A DNA stretch of 64,000 nt from Neospora caninum Liverpool (Eukaryota > Apicomplexa > Conoidasida > Eucoccidiorida > Sarcocystidae), in NCBI RefSeq assembly GCF_000208865.1, contig NC_018388.1:62001-126000 (forward strand). The letters are read 5' to 3'. A program made the translations under genes and the position numbers. The notes below the pieces were generated by a model, which was not told where the DNA came from, searched no databases, and saw only the letters and a program-made list of their open reading frames with translations. Shown one piece after another: positions 21,107 through 33,600 of the stretch; positions within the stretch are counted from its first letter, which is position 1, and every line of letters begins with the position of its first letter.

Positions 21107-24100
21107 GAGAAAAAACTCGAAGCGCTCGCCCCAGGGAAAGGCGGTTCCGAGTCCAGCGGCGGGTCGGTGGGGCGCGAAAACGCGCAGAAAAACCGAGACG
21201 AAGGACGACCGTCCCCACGCGACAGAAGCCGCCTCGTCGGCATGTCCTTTTGCCGATGTGAGAGGAAGGGGAAAGAGCGGCGCGGGACACTGCACTGGGG
21301 TACCCTGGAAGAGAAGGTACTCGGCCTCGTTTGATTTGTGCAGTGGACGCGCGATGCTGGGCGTGGGTTTCCGTTGTCGGCTTTCGGGGGGGGGGGGGGG
21401 AGTGTGGGAGCGAGAAAGATTTGCGCCGGTCAAAAGACGCTTCCAAGTCTCCAGCGTAGGTGTTTGTGTTTGACGGAAACACAGCCGTCGACCAAAGCGC
21501 GTGTTGCGCCGGCGTTCCACGGTTCGAACAGCCAGGGTGCTCCAGACTGCCGTAGAGGCGGAAAGGAACGCTCACGCGGGATCCCTTTTAAAAACGGAGT
21601 GTCTTTTTCGCGGGCATCGGCCTAGATGGCTGAGCAGTGTGGCGGGCTGCCTGAGAAACAGCGGGGAGCTGGCGCCTAAATTCGGTTTCAAGGCGTGTAG
21701 GTACGCTGCTATGGGCAGAGAGAGAGAGAGTGGAATTCCTTTGATAGCAAACAGTCACCTTCGGTCGCTGCGAGGGATCAGTTCCCCATTGACTTGGGCG
21801 GCCAAGCGCCACACGGGACACCCTCCAGAGCGGCTGTATGCTCGGAGGCGCAGCGGGACCGCACGAGCCCCGCTCTCCGCCGACTCGCTAGATCGGTTGC
21901 TTTTTCAGTCGCTCGCTGGGCGATCGAACCCCGGTGTGCCTCTGACCACACAGGGCTTCTCCAGAAAAAACAGTTGACGAGGAAGGAAACTTCTGACGCA
22001 CCACGGGGTTACAAATATCGGGTGTTTACCTGTCTCTAAAGCCGTAGCATGCCTATGCGCGAATGAGCGTGTGCACGAGTACGGACCCAGTCCAGTGAGA
22101 AAGAAGTCCCAGACGCAAGGTTTGTTCCAGCAATCCCACAGGGATCGGCAATGTCGCATCTGTATTGCATAACTGTAGTCCTCTTCAGCATGTCTCCGAG
22201 ATGGTACTACGAGCTTTCTTTTCGATGGCTGTACGTGTCCACACTGGTGTAACTTGTGTTTGAACTAACAAGCATACATCAAGCAGGGCTACGGCGTGTG
22301 CCTGGCGTCAGCAACGGGTACAGATACGTTTTTTTCTGCTCAATGTTGAAAGTCCAAGGTACCCTTTCAGACATGCAGACGGTACTGTGGACGATGCTAT
22401 ATTGCCATCAAAGGATGTGTGGCAGGAGACGTTCCAGAATTACACGGCAGTTTTGCAGAGTGTAGAGAACAGGTACGTAGAATATAGACCCGCCTTAGTT
22501 CTCTTTACCGTATGGTGATGCAGTCGTCGATCATAGCCGAGTTGCTGACCCCCTCAAATTCCAATGTGGCTACAGCTGCCCCCAAAAAAGTGTCATAACC
22601 ATGTGGTGCGCGAACCCTCTTCCTTTTAAATGGAGATCTGTCGGCGGGTGCTTCAACCCCCCGACACCTTTTCTGGCTGTGGCAGCGTCGCTTCACCTCT
22701 GTGCTCTCGCTAAAAAGCGGCATTGACCCCTTTTAGGAGCAGGAATAGTTTCGCACCCTACGATAAATTTCACTGGAGCAAGACCAAAGGAATTCGCCAA
22801 ATCAGGCGAAGGCGTCCGTCGGCGTACTCGGCACACTCCGAGCCCGTTCGATCGGGCGTCCACGGCTCGACGAGTCTCTGCTTTTTTGCGACACCGACGA
22901 GTCGGCTTATATGCGGTGACCCTCTACAGCCACTCTTTTCCGGGGCACTGTATAAGGCGGCGCTTGGCTTCTGCTGCTCGGAAAGTGAACAGCCTGGTGC
23001 TCTGCATGGCTTCTTCTTTAAATGAAAGCGGTTCTTCTCTTGCAGAACACGTGGTGCACTTTGAGAGCTGGAGCTGTTCGCGTAGCGGGCATCTGGGTCC
23101 ACGTTGTTGCCGTTCGCGGAGGCTGGCTGCGGAGTCACGAGCGCACGCTGTCGCGTCGACACAAATGAGAACGAAAAAGGCGGGAGAGGCGTTCGTGTCA
23201 TGCACATCAACATCCCGGTCTCGCTGGTCCGACTCCCGTGTCCATCTTTCTATGAGCTGCGGGCTCCTGTAGCTGGTTCTAGACAGGGTTTCTACGAAGG
23301 TTCGCCGCCTCTGTGTTGTATCTCGCGTTGTCTGAAAGGGCTGGCTGGGAACTTGTTAACTCAACCGCCTTCCACGTGCGCCGCTGCGCCCTCGTCCTTT
23401 CTTTTGGTTAGCCCCAGTGAAAACCTCTGGCTCGTTGGCCGTTTCCAGTGTCGACGGCGGGGAGGGCTGAGTTCTCTTTTGTCGCGAGATACCTCAATTG
23501 TTTGTCTTTCGTAGCTTTCGGGCGACACGGCGGCGCTGTGAGAAGCTGCGAATTTCCATTCTCGCCGCACACATCCGGCTTCTTCGGCGCGCGCGCGCGA
23601 CGGGGAAGACCTCCCCGCGTTCAATTTACGAACGAGACGTCGAACGAAGCGGGCTGTTTAACAAAACAGGACGAGAGAGCGAACTGGTAGGAGCGGAGAA
23701 ATGGGCTCGGCCACGGCAATTTCATCGCGGGGCTCATTTCCAGAGAGACAGGTGTGCAGAATCTGAAAACAAAATCCGCGCGTCGCACATCCCCGGCGCT
23801 CTCTCTACCTTTACCTTGGCGAGTGGTTCGGGTCCCTGCAGCACCGAACTCGGATTTCCTTCTAGCCGCGCGGGAGCGCCTCTTCGCGTTTTCGATTTTA
23901 ACTCGCGTAAAAAGGTAAAGATTCGTTTCTAGCAGAACCTCGCATCCTGCCGCTCCACGCATCGGCTGTAGTAGGGGGCGTTGCGCCGCTCTTCTCTCGC
24001 GCGGCCGCACCCGCTGCGTTCGCGGACTCCCCGGCGTCGAAATGCATCGAGAAAGGCCATTTTCTACCTCGGATACTCGGCAAACGAATTTCGGCGAAGC

Positions 24101-26501
24101 TTTTGCCGCGTGCTCCAGCCTGTGTTCTGCTGGTTCAGGGGAGGTGCGCCTCCAGCGGCTTTGTCTTCTGCGCTCGGCCTGTCCAACTTTGTGCCCGCCT
24201 CGCTCGGTGCCGAAGGCGAATTCTGTCAGCGCTGTTCTGTGATTCCGCGCTCGACTCTCCCTCGGAGATCCAGGGCTCTCGCGATCCTTTTCCGTTTTTC
24301 CGCAGCCACGGGCTCGGGGCTCCTGGAGCGGATCCTGGACAGCGGAGGCGTCGCTTGGCGCGGCCGCGGAGACCCCGCTCCCGGCGCCTTCTCGCTGTCT
24401 CTCGTCCTCACACCTGGCGTTTCGAGGTGTACCACATGGGCACAACGCGAACAGAGAGGCGCAAGAAAATGTCTATTTCTGCCGGCCGACGGAGCACAAC
24501 TGCGCCGTACGAGCCTGTTCGCACCGTTCCCCCGCTGTCCTAGCGCACCGTCCCAGTTACAAGCTCTGAAATCAGAACCCCGAGACGCCTTTTCCTCGTC
24601 CACGAGGCACGTCCAAGTTGGGGACATCTCGCGTCCTCGCGGGATCTTTGGGAGATGCGCGCTGATTCGTTTTGGGCGCCCCGCCAATCGCATCAACTCT
24701 GCGCGCCTCTGCTCAGCAGAAACGCGTCTGGGCCCTCTCCGACTTTCGGTGCGTCTGTCGAAAGCGTCCAGGTTCAGAGAGGAGCTCCACACACACACTC
24801 ACACCCTGCGTGGAGAGAACGGGACATTCCGTCACAGAAAGATCAGGCGTCTGAGAGAGGTCGTGAAGGCCGTCGGCGTACGACCAATTGATTTTGATTG
24901 ATTTTGTCGCGCGTTCCTCGTCGACGGGTTCACCCGGGGTGCGGCTTGGGAGGCACACGCAGACACACAGGGCCTTCCTAGCCGGCTTCCTCGCGTCTTT
25001 TCTCGGTCTCGCCGTTTCTCCGAGAACCCAGGGATAGGAAAACGCGTCTTGTCGTCCCGCGCATCCTCTCTTCTCCCGATCCCGTCTTCTTCGCTGCATC
25101 TCCTGTTTCTCTCCCGCTCGACGAGACGCCCTTTTGACGGGTTCCTCTGACATCCACAAAGGGAGAAGACGGGACACGCCTGTCTTCTCACTCTGTCCCC
25201 GCGGGGGCTTCAGACCTTCCTTGAGAGGGACAGTCCCGTTTCTCCTCGTGGGAAAGGATCGTCCTTCCCACGAAAGTGATCGTCTTCGGCTCGGTTTTCC
25301 GCAGTGGCAGTAGCTCGGCCGCTTTGGAGGTCGCCTCGCGAGGCCCTCGTAGTTTCTTCTCTCTCGCGCGTTTCTTCTGGTTCACTTTCCCCCGAAGAAA
25401 CAGGAATTGTCGCCGTTCTTCGAACGTCACGGACACTTCACGCCCCGCCAAGAGCTTCCAGGAGGACGGACCTGGAGCGCGCGCGTGCGGACAGAGAGGC
25501 GCGCAGAGTCGGAGGCAGCACGGGTGTCTCCCGGAGTCTTTTCGGATCGCTGACAAACAGGTGACGGAGACGTGTCTCCTCCCGGTGGAGCAAAACCTCA
25601 AGAAAGAAACGTGTCTCGGTGTTTGCATGCCAGGGGTTCAGGTGCGCGGCGGAGTGCGAGGAACCACACAGCCGGGTGTACGTTGGAAGACACGGAGCGG
25701 TCCCGGATCTGCAAGCGGGGAACGCGAACCTTTGCAGGTTTCTTTCCGCAAAAGGAACGCGACTGTCCCTGCTCAAGAGGCGACGGAAGACGCGGACGCG
25801 CCGCGTGGGAGGCTCAATACTGTGCATGCCAAAGGGGAGTGTCCATGGACCCTTTCTGTTTTCTCTAATCCTGCGGGAAATCGCCCTTCTCTCCTCGTTT
25901 CTGTCCGTTTTTCCTGTCTCGCCTGTCTCTCTTTGGGTCTGTCGCCCCACGGGAGAGCACTGTGGGGCGGTTGCCTGCTCCCCCGTCGCCTCTTTTTCTC
26001 GTCGACTTCCGAGTCCTCGTTCCTCGTCGTTCCCACTTATCCGCTTTACCCGTTTTGCGGGTCTCCGCCGCGTGCCTGAGAGGACCAGAGAGAACAGAGA
26101 ACGCACGCCTGTCTCTGGGAGGGAGACGCACAGCGATAGAGCCATCTCCACCGAGTATCGCGACTTTCTGCCAGGCGGTTGCTTCCTCGGCTTCCAGAGC
26201 CGCAATTCTTCTTTTTTGGTCCTGAACTGCGAAGAATGCTCTCGTGTCTCGAGACGAAGCGACAGTGAGCGACCGCGAGTCAGAACGTCGAGTCTTTGTG
26301 GGCTCCTCTCTGTCGCAGTGTGTGTCTCGATTTCGTTCGCAGCCACTCCTGACACACGAGCAGCTCACCTTGGAAGCCTCTTTGCCCCTCGAGCTTCTCT
26401 CTGGCTAACAGCCAACTTGGCGAACTGCGAAACGCCTGCGATTTTCTCCCTTTTTTCTCGTGGATCCAGGGAGACGCGAGACTCTGCATGCGTTTTCTTC
26501 C
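21107..26501. other. Intergenic region between TAF1 and the PI4K-gamma-like kinase
   Basis: 5.4 kb between two plus-strand genes, so it should hold the TAF1 3' UTR and the promoter and leader of the kinase. A G15 homopolymer lies at 21386-21400. About 22150-22750 is less GC-rich than the rest. From 23500 to 26460 the DNA is GC-rich and full of overlapping open frames of 250-340 codons on both strands; their compositions are Arg/Ser-rich and they share no recognisable domain. I see no supported gene. Confidence 0.55.
21386..21400 (+). repeat. G15 homopolymer
   Basis: Fifteen consecutive G about 280 bases downstream of the TAF1 stop codon, probably in or just beyond the 3' UTR. Confidence 0.9.
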
Positions 26502-27594
26502 ATGGTGCTGGCCAAGATGGGCGGAGGCGGGGGAATCGCCCAAGGGGCTTCTGGAGGCTTGGCCTCACATCCCCTTTACTACTACAGCACACACAATGCG
26601 TTGCGGGCCGCCGAAGGCGCAGAAAACTTTTTCCCAGTCACCTTCGTTGAACTGCACGGCACGCGAAGCTGCAAAATCAACGTCTACCCCTTCTGCGACG
26701 TCCAAATGGTGAAGAGAATCCTCCTCAAAAAAATGAATCTCTCCAGCTGCATGAAGGTAAATACGCATCCACGTCTCCCCACGTTTGTATGGCGACATAC
26801 ATACATATGTAGGTAGAGACATACAAACTCGCTGTAGTTCTATATTGGTGTGGATATATATATATATATATATGTGTAGGTGGAGATATACAAACTCGCC
26901 GTAGTTCTATATTGGCGTGTTGTTATATATATATATATATATATATATATACGAATGGAGCTATTTGTTATGTGTCTGCATGTGTATTTGTGAGAGGCAG
27001 TTTTTTTGACGCTGGAATTTGGGGAAGGAGACCTGTTGCGTGCAAGACCCGTCGGTGTTTTTTTCCTTCTTGAGCCTTCTGTCTCGCGTGTTTCTTCACA
27101 GATATGTATGCCCACTGTGTAACGCGAAGCGGTGTATGTCCATACGTGGGTGTATCTCTGGAATGTGTCTGTGTGTTTGGATATCGAGAGAGCGAGGTGG
27201 GTGCGATGAGAGGGAAGACGTTTTTCCTTGGTCTTCTGTGCGCAGGTGCGCGACATTCGTTTGCTGTACAAAGGCAGCGAACTGCCCAACTGGCGGCTCA
27301 TGAATATCTTCACAGATGCGCCCCTGAAGAAGCTGCACTGGAGCATTCGCAGCGACAACATGAGAGCGTCTATCCGGCCTCTCGTCAGTCAACAGAAACT
27401 TCGCAGAAGTCTAATCCAGGTCATTGAAGAGGTAGGCGACACTCCGTCTGGACGCAAGTGAAAAAACAGACTTCCCAGTCTTCTGGGCGCCTTTCCTCAC
27501 TTTCCCTCTACATACATACATATACATACATACATACATATACATACATACATATACATACATACATACATACATACATACATACATACATACA

Positions 27595-27626
<32 letters not shown>

Positions 27627-30600
27627 ACTGTGTCTGAATACCGCTATGGAGACTCATTTGTTTTTTCGCATACCTATATATATATATATATATATATATA
27701 TTGTGTGTATGTGTAGTTGTCTATGTACGTAACACAGATTTTTTCTTTTGCTCGGGACCGCTGTGGCGTCTGTGCGGTGTGTCTCTGTGGGGTTTTTGGT
27801 TTCGGTTGTTTCTCGACTCGCCCTCAGTCGTGCTTTCCACTCTGAGTCCATTTCTTCGTAGGTGAAGCTTGGCTTCAGAAGAAACGTTGCGCCCAAGCTA
27901 ACGATGGACGGGACCGGTGGAACGTATATCCTTTTCGACGCACGTCGTCGTCCTGTGGGGATTTTTAAACCCGAGGTGAGCTGCTAGTGTGTATAGCGAG
28001 AAAGGGCGGAGAAAGAGAAACGTTTTCTCACCGTAACGCGTCGGGGCCGTTGTTCACATTCCCCCCTTCGCTCCCAGTCGCTGAGAGGCGCATTCCGTCT
28101 TCTCATCGAGACCCCACTTACACTCATGCTCTGTTTCAGTTTTCTCTTATTTCCAGATCCTTCTCTCTCCTCTGTCTGTTTTTCCTCTTTTCTCATCTCC
28201 GTGTGTATGCCGTCTGGTTCTCCTCTCTGTGTTACTTCTTTTCTCGGGGGTTACTCTTGTTTCCTTTTCGTTTCCGGTCTGCTTTCCTCCGCTGACCAAC
28301 GATTTTTCCCAATTTTCCCCTCCCGTCGCTCGTGCAGGACGAAGAAGCCTTCGCGCCGTGCAATCCACGAGGCTACGAGGGGCGCATCGGCCAAGCAGGT
28401 AAAAAACTTTTTTCGATCGCCTTCATGCTTTTTGCTCCATTTCTACTGGGGTAGTCAAAAGAAGGCACTTTCATGCATATGCATACAAATGCGTATATTT
28501 TTGTATGTGTATGTATGTATGTATGTATGTATGTATGTATATGTATGTATATGTATGTATATATATGTATATATATGTGTATGTATGTGTATGTATGTAT
28601 GTAGGTATGTATGTATATGTGTCTGGACATAGATATGCGCACGCCGAAATTCTAGATATACACATGTCGATGCGTTCACCCAAATATCTATAGGTTTACA
28701 CGAAGTCTCCAAAGAGTCTACGTGTTCCCAGGAACATGTATATATATATATATATACATCGACTTGTATTTGTCTGTGCTGATCGAAGCGCATATTGGCA
28801 TCGCATTGTGTGCTTGCGTCTGTAGATATCTATCTCTCGGCGACAGATGGATTGGTGAGGCGCGAGGTTTCGTGTTCTTGGTCTTTTCAGGTTTTCGAGG
28901 AGGCGTTTTGAGTGGTGAGGGCGCGGGGCGTGAGTACGCCGCGCACATCTTGGATTCTCTCTACAACTCCCCAGCAGGAATTCCGCCTACCACAATGGTT
29001 GAGGCTTGTCACCCCGCATTTTGCTACAAATCGCCCGTTCAAGTGAGCCATTTTGCGAAGCAAAAGATCGGTTTTCCGCAGAAACCGCAAGTCGCCTCTC
29101 CACACAGGCACACATACACTCACGGACACCGACGAGAACGCAAGATATGGACGTGCATCGACAGAAAGACTGAAATTGCGAGCGACGTCGAGAGACGGGC
29201 AGAGCTACACGCAAACAGTGGACAAAAAGGTTGGGGATATATGTACATCGGGGGCTCTGAGCGTTCTGCGCTCTGCATGCGCATCTCTAGGTCAGTCCCC
29301 GCTGACACCAAAGGTCCATCTTTGTGACATCTGCTTTAAATCCCATATATGTGTGGTTATTTGCGTCTGTGGAATGTGGTTTTAGTTGGGAACGACCGGA
29401 GACCACCTGATGATGAACAGCTACATGGCCGCGACTCCGGAGAGCAGACACGCGCCATCGACCGTGGCAGGCACGCATCTGAAATGGAAGGCGGGAAGTT
29501 TGCAGCAATTTGCTCAAGCAAAGGTGAGTCGCATTCGAAGAGTCGCAAAAACCTGCGCAGATCTCGCGCCTCGTGTCTCTCTGCGCTGTCGCTCCACCCA
29601 AACATATTCCGAAATGCGCCTCCGATCCGCCCATGCGTAGGCGAGGCCTGAAAAAAAGAAAACCAATCGCGTTTTTGAAGAGACAGAGCAGGAGTCGCGG
29701 GAGTAAGATTCTTCCGCGTTCACGCCGGGACCTTGCACCCACCCGCCTTTCTGCAAGCGTCGCGCTTTCCAACTTCTTCGTGTGAAGGGCAAGCGGTCCT
29801 CCTGTGTCCAGCGCGAATGTCCTACAAACTCGACACCTACTTGTATGTTTGTGTGCATCGTATATCAAATATACATCTATATATACATACATATATATAT
29901 ATATATATATGTGTATGCATTGGTGCAGAGGCATGTATGTCATCGAGGTGGTGGTAAAGGAATGTGTGTGTTCTGGGTTTTTAGGAGAGCTGCGGGGATT
30001 ACAACCCTCTTTTGTTTAGTGTTAGTGACGTTCATCGCATCGCTCTCTTTGATATTCGTGTTATGAACCTCGACCGGAATGATGGAAACATCCTGGTCGC
30101 GCCGCTTCACACGTTCCAAGACATCACGGCCTCCCTCAACAGGTCGGAATCTGGCGGGCATGAGGTGAGAGACGGAAAATAGACAGGGAAATAGAAACAC
30201 TCAAAGTTCAAGACGTCATCAGTCAAGTCTTCTGGTGATTGTACATGCACATAAATGTGCAGATATACTCTATATCTGGGCACACATAAACGCATTTGCC
30301 TATCTCCCTATATATATATATATATATGTGTATGTATGTATGTATGCATGTATGTATGTATGTATGTATGTATATGTAGGTGTGTGTATTTAAGGTGGTC
30401 AGAGGGGCGCTTCTCTGTGTGCACAGGGCCGGGCCAGGCCATTCCAGGCTTCTTGTTTGTGCATGGGTATCTCTGTACATACCAAAACGTGTATGCTCTT
30501 ATCTATATATATGTTTATTCATGTGTGTGGATGTGGTCATTGCTGGAGGGAAAGACGAGTTGTCGCGTCTCTGGCGGTTTTTAATTCAAAAACGAAAGAA

Positions 30601-33600
30601 ACGCGGAGGTTTCTGGGCGCGTCGTTTCTCGCTGCATGCACCGCTCGCCGTAGAGAAGACCAAGAGGTTGGAGAAGAGAAGTCAGGAGTGTTTTCTGTTT
30701 TGTCTTCAGCACGTCGCTGGTCGGTTAGCCCAGCACCAGCAGAAGATGATGTCGAGACAGCTCGCCTCGAAGCTCCTGCGCTCCGTCTCCAGTGTCGGAT
30801 GTAAGTCTTCTCTCGTTTTATGGAGTGTCGACTCTGCCACTCTCCTGTTCAGGCGCAGCAAATCCCTCTGGTGCATATCTTACCTCTCTCTGTGTCTCCT
30901 CCCAGTCTCTGTCTCTCTCTTTGTCTGTCTCCTTCCAGTCTCTGTCTCTTTCTTTCTCTCTGTGTCTCCTCCCAGTCTCTGTCTCTCTCTGTCTGTGTGT
31001 CTCCTCCCAGTCTATGTCTCTTTCTCTCTGTGTCTCCTCCCACTCTCTGTCTCTTCCTCTCCACTCCGAGTTTCTCGAGGAATGCGCCCCCGTCTGCGTC
31101 GCCTTTTTTCTCGCAGGCGTTGGCCGCTCAACGGGGAGCGATGCAGCGGCTGCGCACGCAGCGACGGAAGCTGCGCACGCTGCGCAGTCTCTGGTCACGC
31201 CTGATGGGCATCAAACAAAGTGAGAAAGGCGTGCGTGTCCCAACGCTTATAACCCTAAATACATGTGTATGTTTATTTTCATGGATCCAAGCGGCTGTGC
31301 AAAAAATAACTCGAACCTTTTATACCTGATACTCAGAAACAGATATGAATGTACATAGGTGCGAGGGCCTCTTCTGCGTAAGCCTGTTGAACACTGTTGC
31401 TCATTTAGCTGAGCGTGGCAAACTCAGGAGGATGCACTTGCACGCCTCAGTTTCCCCACACAAAGCCACGCATGCGCCGGCACGCGCGACATGCACATGT
31501 CTCGGAGAATTGGGAGTTGAGGGTTTCAGCGGGACACTCGACGACCTCGGTGGAGTGCACCTTTTATTTATGTCGTGTATAAAAGGAACAGGAAAGAGAT
31601 GCGCTAGAGAGCGGAGCCCGCGTTTTCCTACAGGCCTCTTTCCATGTGCATCTTCTCTTTCTCTTTCCATGTGCCTCGTCTTGTTTCATCAGGTTTCGGC
31701 TGATTCCGATTGACCACGGACTGATTTTGCCGGATGTCATCGACGTCGCTACCGTCGACCTCGTCTGGTTCGACTGGCCGCACTGCAAGGTAGACCGCTT
31801 GCTCTTAGAACGCAAAATCCTCGGTCGTGTGAGCTTCCGGGGCGCGTGGCGGAATGCTGTTTCGTTCCTTTCTCGTTTCTCCCTGCCGTGTTCGAAAGAA
31901 AAAGTGGGACTTGACAAAGTGCGCAACAGAGAGAAGGCGGGGAAGCCGCGGTGAGTTCTGTCCGGCTTGCGGAGCCTCGTAACTCGGGTAACGGTTCTTA
32001 ATCAGAACATAAAATGCGATTTGTGGATGGGCTCGCCGCGCAGTGGGAGTGTTTATGTGCATCGCGAGATCTGTGTTTCTTTCCGCTAGAGGTGTCGAGG
32101 GCTTTTATGGTAACGGAGGGGAGCCTTTGAGAAAAAGCGTTGTGGCTGCATTTTCTCTCAGATGCCGTTCTCCGAGCATGACCTCGCGCTCGTCTACTCC
32201 TTTAACGCAGAGAGAGACGCTGAGCGTCTTCGTCGAAGACTGCTGATGCGGTGAGAAAGCGGTTGAAGAAACCCTGTCAATTTTGCCGACTTCAGCCTCG
32301 ATAAACTGCAGGCGTAAACTGAGGAGGGAAGCACGTGCAAACCGTACAAGGAAACGATCGGGGAGACGGGGGAGGGGAAGACCACTGTCTTTTTCGACAA
32401 ATTCCTCTCGTTGCCCGAGTCCTCAGCTCCACGGCGGCTGTGTTTTTCGTGTCCTCTGTCCAGCAGCCACTCCTTGCTCGTCTTCGTTGCGTGCGCTTCT
32501 TCGTGCATCGCTCCCTCTCTGCCGGTGCATGCATGCGAACCTCTCGTCGCCTTCTGTGAGGAGTTTCCCGTATTGCGCGCGCCTCTGTGTCGGTTGTCTG
32601 CGCCGCTATTTGCCGATTTTGAGGGAGCGCTCGGGTCGTCTGTGACAGCTTCGGTTCGCTCGCCTTTTTGCAGTCTTAAATTTCTCGGAACGCCATCGAT
32701 TGGTTTTCAATCTGTTTATCTCCAGAGACGACTGCTTGAGGACGCTGCGACTCTCCACACGCTTCCTCCAGCAGTGCGTGCGGCATCACCTGAATCTTCA
32801 CCAAATTGCAACAATCGCAGCTCGAGCCGATGTCGATCAACCGTCTACCCTTGAACTCCTCGTACGTGGCTCTCCTGTGTCTGTCCTTCTCTCTCGTTCT
32901 CTCTTCTTCTCTCTCATTCTCTCTCCTTCCCACCTCTTCCTCTCCTCTCTCTCTTCTTCTCCCTTCTTCGCTCTCTCCTCTCTCTTCTTCCCTCTCATTC
33001 TCTCTTCTTCCCTCTCATTCTCTCTCTTCTTCCCTCTCATTCTCTTTTCTTCCCTCTCATTCTCTCTCTTCTCTCTCTCTTCTTCCCTCTCATTCTCTCT
33101 CATTCTCTCTCTGCCCTCTCTCTCCTTTTCTCTCTCTCTTCTCTCTTTCTCTACTCTCTCTCGTCTCGTTCTTGTTCTCTCTTGTCTCGCTTCTCCCCGC
33201 TATCTTTCCGTTCTTCTCTTTTTCTCTCTTTGTGTAACGAGGGTTTCCTGCCTCCTCTCTGTTTGCTCGGTTCTCAGGTTCGTACGAGTTTGCAGCGGGC
33301 GTATTTGACGATGGATTGTGCGTCGCTGGTGTCGACGAATCGTCTCGGGTTCGGCATGCTCGACTTGGCGGAACTGAAACTTCTCGATGAGAACGTCCTG
33401 GCGTCGCTGCAAGAGGGCAAGCAGGGACGCCGAGAGACGTCATCAGGCCGCTCGTCGCGCGCCGCGTCTCGGGGGAGCGCAGCCCCGCACGCGAAGGAGG
33501 CGCGCCGGCGCGATCTCTCGACGTCTTCCACGACGCGCACCTGCTGCGCGTGCTGCTGCCGGCACGGTCCCCCGTCTTTCGCTTCGAAGACCTCGCGAGA

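Noticed and set aside
21900..22030. Possible tRNA on the minus strand (GGTTCGATC, B-box-like)
   Set aside because: No matching A box and no cloverleaf could be folded around it by eye.
23621..24901. Overlapping 274-codon minus and 306-codon plus frames
   Set aside because: Mutually overlapping, low-information composition, no splice-consistent partner exons and no family resemblance.
25438..26355. 305-codon minus-strand frame upstream of the kinase
   Set aside because: Arg/Ser-rich, no motif, overlapped by equally long frames in other phases; typical of GC-rich non-coding DNA here.
27509..27624. CRISPR-like regular repeat array
   Set aside because: It is a plain CATA tetranucleotide microsatellite with no spacers, in a eukaryotic intron.
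28373..28793. Open frames with YIHTYIHTHT-type repeats on the minus strand
   Set aside because: They are translations of the GTAT microsatellite, antisense to the kinase gene, with no start context or domain.
32700..33310. 202-codon plus-strand Ser/Leu/Phe-rich frame
   Set aside because: It is the readthrough of the pyrimidine tract in kinase intron 12; the kinase frame needs this segment removed.
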